Source of the DNA: Bacteroidaceae bacterium
GTDB lineage: Bacteria; Bacteroidota; Bacteroidia; Bacteroidales; Bacteroidaceae
Direction of reading: 5' to 3'
Assembly (NCBI GenBank): GCA_900765575.1
Contig: CAAFRW010000299.1
Span: 1 to 13,797, forward strand
DNA: 13,797 nt
Part shown: piece after piece, positions 8,156 through 13,797 of the stretch
Layout of the letters: the number at the start of each line of letters is the position of its first letter
Numbering within the stretch: the stretch's first letter is position 1
The notes under the pieces: generated by a model
Told to the model about the DNA's origin: nothing
What the model saw: only the letters and a program-made list of their open reading frames with translations
The model's database searches: none
Translations under genes and position numbers: made by a program

Positions 8156-8220
8156 AATTAGCGTGTAAAATTATTACTCTTTAGAGAAAAAAGAAAAGAA
8201 GTTTATATGTTCTTCAGCAT

Positions 8221-8243
8221 AAAAGTGTACATCTTACACTTTT
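8221..8243. promoter_or_regulatory. Perfect palindrome, probable AraR operator
   Basis: Perfect inverted repeat: AAAAGTGTA, 5-nt spacer catct, TACACTTTT. It is the strongest dyad in the 198-nt gap between galK and the first gene of the arabinose operon, 108 nt before that gene's ATG. Its size and symmetry suit a dimeric winged-helix regulator, and araR is encoded in the operon downstream. No confident TAnnTTTG promoter box can be seen nearby on the minus strand, so the exact promoter, and hence whether the site blocks RNA polymerase, is not resolved. Assignment to AraR is inference. Confidence 0.7.
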
Positions 8244-8255
8244 TGTTTTTCTTTT
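8241..8255. repeat. 15-bp direct repeat, copy 2
   Basis: Identical to the word at 8141-8155. This copy overlaps the end of the palindrome at 8221-8243 by three bases and lies on its promoter-distal side with respect to the arabinose operon. Confidence 0.6.
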
Positions 8256-8261
8256 CTATAA

Positions 8262-8299
8262 AAAATGAATAGCCTTGCAACCGTTTAAGGTTACAAGGC
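8262..8299 (-). terminator. Hairpin terminator of the galM-galK operon
   Basis: Positions 8272-8282 and 8289-8299 form an 11-bp stem with a 6-nt loop; ten pairs are Watson-Crick and one (8278/8293) is a G-U wobble in the minus-strand RNA. It begins 12 nt after the galK stop and is followed on the minus strand by UAUUCAUUUUUU, an interrupted U-tract. It separates the galactose operon from the arabinose promoter region. Confidence 0.8.
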
Positions 8300-8310
8300 A
8301 TTTTATAAAG

Positions 8311-9465
8311 TTAAACGAGCTTGCGTGCTCCATCACTAATTACCACATCGTAAATTTTAGGGGTTCGGTTAAATTGAGATTTGAAACTTTCTATCGCATC
8401 ATTAATAAATGTGTCGTATAGCTCGCTTTTTACTAAATTGATGGTGCAGCCACCAAATCCTCCACCCATTATACGTGAACCTGTTACCTGGTTCTTTTTT
8501 GCACACTCATTTAAAAAATCCAGTTCTTCACAGCTAACTTCATATAGTTTACTCATGCCATGATGGGTTTCATACATTTTTTGTCCCACCGTCTCATAAT
8601 CTCCCCGTTCCAGTGCATCGCATACATCCAACACCCGTTGTATTTCTTCAATGACATATTCGGCACGCTTATAATCTTCCTCTGAAATATCATGAGTCAC
8701 TTCTTTGAGCATATCCATGTTTGCGTCACGTAAGAATTCTACGTGTGGATGATGCTTTTGAATGGCAGCAACTGCAGTTTCACAACTTTGGCGGCGTTTA
8801 TTGTACGCCGATGAGGCTAGTTCATGTTTGACTACAGAATCAACTAACACCAGTTTATAGCCGTCCAATTTGAAAGGGAAATAGAGATATTCAAGAGACC
8901 TGCAATCCAAACGAATCAGGTGGTCCTTTTTACCAAAAACGGAAGCGAATTGGTCCATAATACCGCAATTGACTCCCGTATAATTATGTTCTGTAGCTTG
9001 TCCGATTTTTGCCAGTTCGAATTTGTCTATTTGGTTGTTGCCGAACATATCATTCAATGCATAGGCATAGGTGCTTTCTAAAGCAGCCGAAGACGACATA
9101 CCCGCTCCTAAAGGAATGTCTCCGGAAAAAGCAGTATTAAAACCTTCCACTTTTACTCCCCGCTTAATCATCTCACGGCAAACTCCGAATAGATAACGTG
9201 CCCAGCTTGCACGGGGTGCGTCTTCTTCATTTAATCCGAATTCTACGTAATCTTTTAAGTCAATAGAGTAGGCGCGTACTTTTTGGGTACCGTTTGCTTT
9301 CAATTCGGCTACCATGCTTTTGTCTATGGCTCCTGGGAAAACAAATCCTCCATTATAATCGGTGTGTTCTCCAATCAGATTGATTCTTCCCGGAGAAGTG
9401 TACACTGAACCGGTAGTGCCGTCGAAATGTTTGATAAAACGGCTTCTCACATGTTCTATTTCCAT
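8311..9465 (-). CDS. galK: Galactokinase
   Basis: GHMP-superfamily kinase that phosphorylates alpha-D-galactose to galactose-1-phosphate with ATP, the first kinase step of the Leloir pathway in the cytoplasm. It has 384 residues, the normal length. Motif 1 is SPGRINLIGEHTDYNGG (24-40) and carries the galactokinase signature with the likely catalytic Arg27. Motif 2 is PLGAGMSSSAALE (118-130), the ATP phosphate loop. The catalytic aspartate is Asp171 in CGIMDQFASVFG. Motif 3 is SRIMGGGFGGCTINL (330-344). It follows galM2 by 23 nt and is closed by the hairpin at 8262-8299. No galT or galE lies nearby, so galactose-1-phosphate must be handled by genes elsewhere. Confidence 0.98.
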   Translation of the reverse strand: MEIEHVRSRFIKHFDGTTGSVYTSPGRINLIGEHTDYNGGFVFPGAIDKSMVAELKANGTQKVRAYSIDLKDYVEFGLNEEDAPRASWARYLFGVCREMIKRGVKVEGFNTAFSGDIPLGAGMSSSAALESTYAYALNDMFGNNQIDKFELAKIGQATEHNYTGVNCGIMDQFASVFGKKDHLIRLDCRSLEYLYFPFKLDGYKLVLVDSVVKHELASSAYNKRRQSCETAVAAIQKHHPHVEFLRDANMDMLKEVTHDISEEDYKRAEYVIEEIQRVLDVCDALERGDYETVGQKMYETHHGMSKLYEVSCEELDFLNECAKKNQVTGSRIMGGGFGGCTINLVKSELYDTFINDAIESFKSQFNRTPKIYDVVISDGARKLV

Positions 9466-9488
9466 AAGTATCTCGTTTTAATGGTTTG

Positions 9489-10568
9489 TTATTCAATTCC
9501 AATTCGATAAATCGTTGTTTGTTGATAAGTCTCTCCAGGATTTAGTACGGCTGTAGGAAAATAGCTCCGGTTTGGCGTATCGGGGAAATGCTGTGCTTCA
9601 AAACAGACTGCGCTTCGGTCAGGAAACGTATTACCTAATGCTCCTGTCATACCATTATTCCAGTTTGCTGTATAGAATTGTAATCCCGGTTCGCTGGTGA
9701 GCACTTCTAAGGTGCGTCCGCTTTTAGGGTCTGTACATTTTGCTGCAAAACTTAGTTCTCCGGCTTCCACCTTATTTAATATGTAGCAATGGTCATATCC
9801 TTTACCGAAAACGAGCTGCTCGAACGAATCGTTAATTCTTTCGCTTATTGTGTGTGGAGTTCGGAAATCCATTGGCGTACCGGCAACTTTTAGAATTTCT
9901 CCGGTAGGAATAGATGTATTGTCGGTTGGAAGATAGTAATCGGCGTTAATGGTAACGATATTATTTTCTGAACTCGGGGTAGGATTTCCTATGCCGGATA
10001 GACTGAAAAAGGCATGGTTGGTCAGATTAATAATTGTTTTTTTATCGGTAGTCGCTTGGTAGTGGATGGACAGTGCATTGTCTTCAGTTAATGTATAACT
10101 CATTTCTACTTTTAAACAACCGGGAAATCCTTCTTCACTGTCTTTTGATTCGTACTGAAAAACAAGGGTGTCATTTGTTTGGCGAACCATGTCCCATACT
10201 CGTTTATGGAATCCTTTGGAACCTCCGTGTAACGAGTTCTTTCCATTATTTTGTTCCAAAGTGTAAACTTTACCATCCAGTGTAAACTTACCGTTTGCTA
10301 TACGGTTGCCATAGCGTCCAATAGTCGTACTGAGTACACTTACTTCACTATCCATCAAATGCTCTATGCTGTCATGTCCTTGGATGATGTTGGCCATCTT
10401 TCCGTCTCGGTCTGGAGTCATCCAGGAAAGAATGGCACATCCGAAATTTGTGACGGATAGTTCTATACCCTGGGAATTTGTTAATACATATAAATCTGTT
10501 TCCTTTCCGTCAATAATCCGTTTAAAATCTTCTCTTTTAAGCCCGGAAAGGGTGGTTAAATTATTCAT
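9489..10568 (-). CDS. galM: Aldose 1-epimerase (galactose mutarotase), cytoplasmic form
   Basis: Equilibrates beta- and alpha-D-galactose; GalK accepts the alpha form, which explains the pairing with galK. The protein has 359 residues and starts MNNLTTLSGLKREDF with no signal peptide, unlike its paralogue at 6964-8112. The catalytic residues are present: GRYGNRI (84-90), His114 in SLHGGSKGF, His185 in TNHAFFSLSG, Asp259 in GYDHCYILN and Glu324 in CFEAQHFPDTPN. It is the first gene of a two-gene operon with a clear Bacteroidetes promoter 31 nt upstream. The two mutarotases share the same overall layout and most motifs, so they are probably old duplicates now acting in different compartments. 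Confidence 0.95.
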   Translation of the reverse strand: MNNLTTLSGLKREDFKRIIDGKETDLYVLTNSQGIELSVTNFGCAILSWMTPDRDGKMANIIQGHDSIEHLMDSEVSVLSTTIGRYGNRIANGKFTLDGKVYTLEQNNGKNSLHGGSKGFHKRVWDMVRQTNDTLVFQYESKDSEEGFPGCLKVEMSYTLTEDNALSIHYQATTDKKTIINLTNHAFFSLSGIGNPTPSSENNIVTINADYYLPTDNTSIPTGEILKVAGTPMDFRTPHTISERINDSFEQLVFGKGYDHCYILNKVEAGELSFAAKCTDPKSGRTLEVLTSEPGLQFYTANWNNGMTGALGNTFPDRSAVCFEAQHFPDTPNRSYFPTAVLNPGETYQQTTIYRIGIE

Positions 10569-10598
10569 GGTATTATCTATTTATTAATCTGTTACTCG

Positions 10599-10630
10599 CA
10601 AAGGTAAATAACATCTTTGGTTTCAACAAA
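10599..10630 (-). promoter_or_regulatory. Promoter of the galM-galK operon
   Basis: On the minus strand a -7 box TACCTTTG (10599-10606) is an exact match to TAnnTTTG, and a -33 TTTG (10627-10630) lies 20 nt upstream, the spacing known for Bacteroides promoters. Transcription would start near 10592, about two dozen bases before the galM ATG at 10568. Confidence 0.75.
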
Positions 10631-10633
10631 GAT
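10613..10633. promoter_or_regulatory. Inverted repeat over the galM-galK promoter, possible operator
   Basis: ATCTTTG (10613-10619) and CAAAGAT (10627-10633) form a perfect 7-bp inverted repeat with a 7-nt spacer. It covers the -33 box and most of the promoter spacer, a place where a bound regulator would block transcription. The arms differ from the palindrome at 8221-8243, so a different factor would be expected. Part of the symmetry comes from the TTTG promoter element itself, so chance is possible. Confidence 0.4.
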
Positions 10634-10705
10634 TTGAAGATAAAACTATCTCTTTTTCAAATAATTTACTCTAAGCTTTTTCTTTATAGGATTGGAATGA
10701 CACTC

Positions 10706-11992
10706 TTATCGGGAGTTGCTTGCCAATAAGTCGGCTACGATAAAACTACTTCCTCCGACAAAGATAAAATCCTCTTCCGAAGATTCTTTACGGGCCATAT
10801 TTAAAGCCTCGGAAACAGAGGTATAACAATTTCCATATAGTTGATGTGAAGCGGCTAACTTTTGTAGCTCTTCTGCCGGAAGTGCGCGCTTTACACTTGC
10901 TTGAGTAAAATAATATATCGCCTTTTTAGGGAGCATTTGTAGCACTCCGCTGATGTCTTTATCATTGACCATGCCAAAAACGATGCGTAGATTATGGTAT
11001 GTTTGCCGTTGAAGCTGTTCGGTGATATATTGGAAGCCACCAGTGTTGTGACCCGTGTCGCACACAATGGTTGGATGTATGCCCAGTCTTTGCCATCTTC
11101 CCATTAAACCTGTCTGTTCGCATACTTGCGCAAATCCGTTTCGTATGTCTGTTTCGGTTATGTGATAACCTCTTTCTTTTAAACTTCGTAGAGCCGAAAG
11201 TAACGTGTTGGTGTTCTTTTGTTGGCAAAGTCCTCCCAACTCCCCTTTTAAGTCTGCATAATCTTGAGTTTGATATATAAACCCATTTTCAGAAGGTATG
11301 GCTGAAAGGAGTAGTTGTTCGTCTTCGGCAAAAATGATGGGAGCCTTCATTTTCTTTGCTTTGTCAATAAAAATCGGGCGTGTCTCTTCATTTGCTTCTC
11401 CTATAACGACAGGGATTCCTTCTTTTATGATACCCGCTTTTTCGCTTGCGATTTTTGTCAGTGTGTTTCCTAAGAATTGCACATGGTCAAAACTAATATT
11501 CGTGATAACACATAAATCCGGACGGATTATATTTGTACAATCTAACCGTCCGCCTAACCCAACTTCAATAATGGCTACATCTACTTGTTGTGAAGCAAAA
11601 TAATTGAAAGCCATCGCTGTAGTAAGTTCGAAGAAAGAGGGGTGGAGGGGTTCATAAAAAGCTTTATGCCGCTCCGTAAAATCGATAACGAACGATTGAG
11701 GTATCGGTTCTCCGTTTATCCGGATGCGTTCTCTGAAATCGACTAAGTGAGGCGATGTGTAAAGTCCGGTTTTATAACCGGCACTTTGTAAGATAGAAGC
11801 TAACGTATGCGAACAAGAACCTTTACCATTGGTTCCTGCTACGTGAATTGTTTTAAAATGTGTATGCGGATGCCCCAGATATTCGTCTAAAGTCAACGTA
11901 TTATACAATCCTTCTTTGTAAGCCTCTTTTCCTACTTGCTGGAATAAAGGTGCCGTCTGATAGAGGTAGGCTAAAGTTTCTTCGTAATTCAT
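10706..11992 (-). CDS. folC: Bifunctional folylpolyglutamate synthase / dihydrofolate synthase
   Basis: Mur-ligase-family enzyme of folate metabolism. It adds L-glutamate to dihydropteroate and further glutamates to folates, using ATP, in the cytoplasm. Counting from the chosen start, the 428 residues show the P-loop HVAGTNGKGSCSH (50-62), TSPHLVDFRERI (79-90), EVGLGGRLDCTN (143-154), TNISFDHVQFLG (164-175), the C-terminal domain motif GRWQRL with CDTGHN (298-316) and the tail VGGSSFIVADLL. The frame is open to 12094, but those 34 extra residues are unlike the family and lie over the divergent promoter region. MNYEETLAYLYQTAPLFQQVG is a typical start. No convincing TAnnTTTG promoter is seen for it; near matches TGCATTTG and GATATTTG occur at 12012-12025. 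It has no link to sugar use. Confidence 0.96.
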   Translation of the reverse strand: MNYEETLAYLYQTAPLFQQVGKEAYKEGLYNTLTLDEYLGHPHTHFKTIHVAGTNGKGSCSHTLASILQSAGYKTGLYTSPHLVDFRERIRINGEPIPQSFVIDFTERHKAFYEPLHPSFFELTTAMAFNYFASQQVDVAIIEVGLGGRLDCTNIIRPDLCVITNISFDHVQFLGNTLTKIASEKAGIIKEGIPVVIGEANEETRPIFIDKAKKMKAPIIFAEDEQLLLSAIPSENGFIYQTQDYADLKGELGGLCQQKNTNTLLSALRSLKERGYHITETDIRNGFAQVCEQTGLMGRWQRLGIHPTIVCDTGHNTGGFQYITEQLQRQTYHNLRIVFGMVNDKDISGVLQMLPKKAIYYFTQASVKRALPAEELQKLAASHQLYGNCYTSVSEALNMARKESSEEDFIFVGGSSFIVADLLASNSR

Positions 11993-12055
11993 GTTCCAAT
12001 AATGTTTAAAACAAATGCAAATATCTATATTTTCTTTCATTTTATATACATTATT

Positions 12056-12087
12056 CTTGGTTTTGTGACGATACTTTGCTAAGTTTG
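12056..12087 (+). promoter_or_regulatory. Promoter of the split transketolase genes
   Basis: The -7 box TAAGTTTG (12080-12087) is an exact match to TAnnTTTG. A -33 element CTTG (12056-12059) lies 20 nt upstream. A start near 12094 would give a leader of about 33 nt before the ATG at 12127. Confidence 0.65.
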
Positions 12088-12126
12088 CGGACATAAAATC
12101 TATTATTCTAATATAATAATATAAGT

Positions 12127-12969
12127 ATGAAAGAAACAGTAAGCGCGGACGCGCTTCGTTTACAGACGGAAATTGTCCGTAAACGATTGGTTGAAGTTGT
12201 TTATAAGGCGAAAGCCGGCCATATCGGTGGTGGTTTATCTTCCCTCAATGTTTTGACAACTCTTTATTTTCGTGTAATGAATATCGACCCGGCGAATCCT
12301 AAAATGGAGAATCGCGACCGTTTCGTTATGAGTAAAGGTCATTGCGTGGAAGCTCTATATAGTGTGCTTGAGGCGCGCGGCTTTATAACACGGGAGTTGG
12401 TCGATACGTATGGACAATTCGAATCGGTTTTGGCCGGACATCCGACCATTGAGGTGCCGGGTATTGAAGTGAATAGTGGTGCACTGGGACACGGGTTGCC
12501 TATCGGAGTGGGAATGGCTATTGCCGCAAAAATGGATAAGAAAGATTACAAAACGTATGTATTGATGGGTGATGGTGAACAAGGAGAAGGCTCTATTTAT
12601 GAAGCAGCCATGGCCGGAAGTCAATATAAGTTAGATAATCTGGTCGCTATTATTGACCGGAACGGATTGCAAATCAGTGATACAACAGAACATGTAATGG
12701 CGTTGGAACCTATTGCTGAGCGCTGGAGCGCATTTGGCTGGGATGTGCAGGATATTGACGGCAACAGTATTGATGAAATAATCAAGGCGTTCGACCGTAT
12801 CGATTACAACAATCACAAACCACATCTGATAATTTCTCGTACTACAAAAGGTAAGGGAGTTTCTCTTATGGAGAACATTCTGAAATGGCATCATGGAGTG
12901 CCTACCCAGGCTGAGTACGAACAAGCCATCAGCGAGATTGAACAGCGTATTGAATCATTAAAGAAATAA
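12127..12969 (+). CDS. Transketolase, N-terminal subunit (split enzyme)
   Basis: Thiamine-diphosphate-binding half of a two-subunit transketolase, 280 residues. Motifs are GHIGGGLSSL (31-40), SKGHCVEALY (69-78), SGALGHGLPIGVGMA (117-131) and the diphosphate/Mg2+ motif GDGEQGEGSIYEAAMAG (148-164) with DRNGLQ (177-182); KGKGVSLMEN and WHHGVP come near the end. The length and the stop codon show a real subunit, not a frameshifted full-length gene: its C-terminus is a normal charged helix, and the partner starts 2 nt later with its own ATG. It has its own promoter and diverges from folC. Split transketolases often serve dedicated sugar-phosphate routes (apulose-4-phosphate transketolase AptA/AptB is one known case); the substrate here cannot be told from sequence. 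Confidence 0.93.
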   Translation: MKETVSADALRLQTEIVRKRLVEVVYKAKAGHIGGGLSSLNVLTTLYFRVMNIDPANPKMENRDRFVMSKGHCVEALYSVLEARGFITRELVDTYGQFESVLAGHPTIEVPGIEVNSGALGHGLPIGVGMAIAAKMDKKDYKTYVLMGDGEQGEGSIYEAAMAGSQYKLDNLVAIIDRNGLQISDTTEHVMALEPIAERWSAFGWDVQDIDGNSIDEIIKAFDRIDYNNHKPHLIISRTTKGKGVSLMENILKWHHGVPTQAEYEQAISEIEQRIESLKK

Positions 12970-12971
12970 CT

Positions 12972-13797
12972 ATGGAAATTAAGAGTGTTCCTTGTAGACA
13001 AAGCTTCACCGATACCTTGTTGGAGCTTGGAAAAAAAGATAAAAATATTATAGCCGTAACAACAGATGCCAGAGGGTCGGTTACCTTGACAAATTTTGCT
13101 AAAGAACTTCCCGAACAGTTTGTCGAATGCGGTATTGCTGAACAGGATGCTGTAGGTATCTCAGCCGGTTTAGCTTCTTGTGGAAAGAAAACATTTGTAT
13201 GCGGACCAGCCTGCTTTTATGTAGCCCGTAGTTTGGAGCAAGTAAAGGTAGATGTAGCTTATTCTCAAAATCCGGTAAAGATTCTGGGTGTGAGCGGAGG
13301 TGTTGCTTATGGAGCTTTGGGAGCAACCCATCATAGTTTACACGATATAGCCGTGTTACGTACATTCCCCGGTATGAATGTAGTGTTGCCGTGTGATGCC
13401 CGCCAGACTCGTCGATTGGTGATGGAGCTGGTCGATTTTCCGGAAGCAGTATATGTTCGGGTAGGACGTAATGCAGTGCCCGATGTATACGAGGATGATA
13501 ATTTTCCTTTTGAATTAGGTAAGGCTAATACATTGCTCGAAGGAAACGAACTGACTATTATCGGTACGGGTGAAACAGTCTATCATTGTTATGAAGCCGG
13601 TAAACGCTTACAAAAAGAAGGCATTAAAGTCCGTGTATTGGATATGCATACTTTGAAACCAGCCGATACGGAAGCTATTATCAAAGCAGCAAAAGAAACC
13701 GGTAAGATTATAACCGTAGAAGAACATAGTATGTTTGGCGGATTGGGAGCCATTGTTGCCGAAACTGTTTGCCAACATTGTCCGGTGCCTATGCGTA
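12972..13797 (+). CDS. Transketolase, C-terminal subunit (cut by the window edge)
   Basis: Partner subunit of the gene just upstream, 2 nt after its stop, so the two are surely co-translated. The visible 275 residues begin MEIKSVPCRQSFTDTLLELG. The pyrimidine-binding domain has FVECGIAEQDAVGISAGLA (50-68), with Glu57 the expected activator of the thiamine cofactor, and GATHHSLHDIAVLR, in the place of the substrate-binding THQ-type loop of transketolase and DXP synthase. After VYVRVGR the C-terminal domain follows, with IIGTGETVYHCYEAG, VLDMHTLKPAD and VEEHSMFGGLGAIVAE. The frame is open to the window end. Family members of this kind are usually a little over 300 residues, so only a short tail is missing. 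Confidence 0.93.
   Translation, partial: MEIKSVPCRQSFTDTLLELGKKDKNIIAVTTDARGSVTLTNFAKELPEQFVECGIAEQDAVGISAGLASCGKKTFVCGPACFYVARSLEQVKVDVAYSQNPVKILGVSGGVAYGALGATHHSLHDIAVLRTFPGMNVVLPCDARQTRRLVMELVDFPEAVYVRVGRNAVPDVYEDDNFPFELGKANTLLEGNELTIIGTGETVYHCYEAGKRLQKEGIKVRVLDMHTLKPADTEAIIKAAKETGKIITVEEHSMFGGLGAIVAETVCQHCPVPMR

Noticed and set aside
8203..8220. Five-codon upstream ORF on the minus strand in the arabinose leader
   Set aside because: It is short enough to occur by chance, contains no regulatory codon pattern such as repeated rare codons, and its transcription is uncertain because the promoter is not located.
10258..10292. Repeated GTGTAAACTT-like words resembling AraR half-sites
   Set aside because: They lie inside galM2 and encode the repeated peptide pattern FTLDGKVYTL; they do not form a palindrome with the spacing of the candidate operator.
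10636..10665. Hairpin AGATA/TATCT plus TTTGA/TCAAA as a folC terminator
   Set aside because: The stem is broken by unpaired bases, is AT-rich and is not followed by a U-tract on the minus strand.
11993..12094. In-frame extension of folC by 34 residues
   Set aside because: It covers the divergent promoter region and has no family-like residues; the ATG at 11992 begins the conserved protein.
12127..13797. The two transketolase genes as one gene broken by a frameshift
   Set aside because: The first gene ends in a normal charged tail with a clean stop, the second starts with its own ATG 2 nt later, and separate N- and C-terminal transketolase subunits of these sizes are a known arrangement.

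Overview
The window reads as chromosomal DNA of a gut-type member of the order Bacteroidales (Bacteroides, Parabacteroides or a relative). Three things point there. The putative promoters have the Bacteroidetes -7 box TAnnTTTG. There is no Shine-Dalgarno sequence ahead of the genes. An L-arabinose operon contains its own Nudix-type AraR regulator, as described for Bacteroides thetaiotaomicron. The genus cannot be fixed by eye.

Layout, from right to left on the minus strand. (1) folC (10706-11992). (2) A short galactose operon, galM2-galK (10568-8311), with a clear TAnnTTTG promoter upstream and a hairpin terminator downstream (about 8262-8299). (3) A seven-gene L-arabinose operon (8112 to beyond position 1): lipoprotein mutarotase, SSS-family Na+/sugar symporter, araR, araD, araA, FGGY-type ribulokinase (araB), transketolase (tkt, cut by the window edge). 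On the plus strand, divergent from folC, is a split transketolase: an N-terminal subunit (12127-12969) followed 2 nt later by a C-terminal subunit that runs off the right edge (12972-13797). No gap between genes exceeds 300 bases.

How the genes work together. L-arabinose is equilibrated between anomers in the periplasm by the lipoprotein mutarotase and imported with Na+ by the symporter. AraA converts it to L-ribulose, AraB to L-ribulose-5-phosphate and AraD to D-xylulose-5-phosphate. The terminal transketolase passes this into the non-oxidative pentose phosphate pathway. AraR probably senses arabinose with a degenerate Nudix domain and acts at a perfect 9+5+9 inverted repeat (8221-8243) upstream of the first gene. 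galM2-galK performs the first two cytoplasmic steps of the Leloir galactose pathway; galT and galE are not in the window.

Most of the content belongs to known families. The less explained parts are a long hairpin between araA and araB, an exact 15-bp repeat 100 bp apart in the ara operon leader, an inverted repeat over the galM2 promoter, a possible internal promoter for tkt, and the unknown substrate of the split transketolase.
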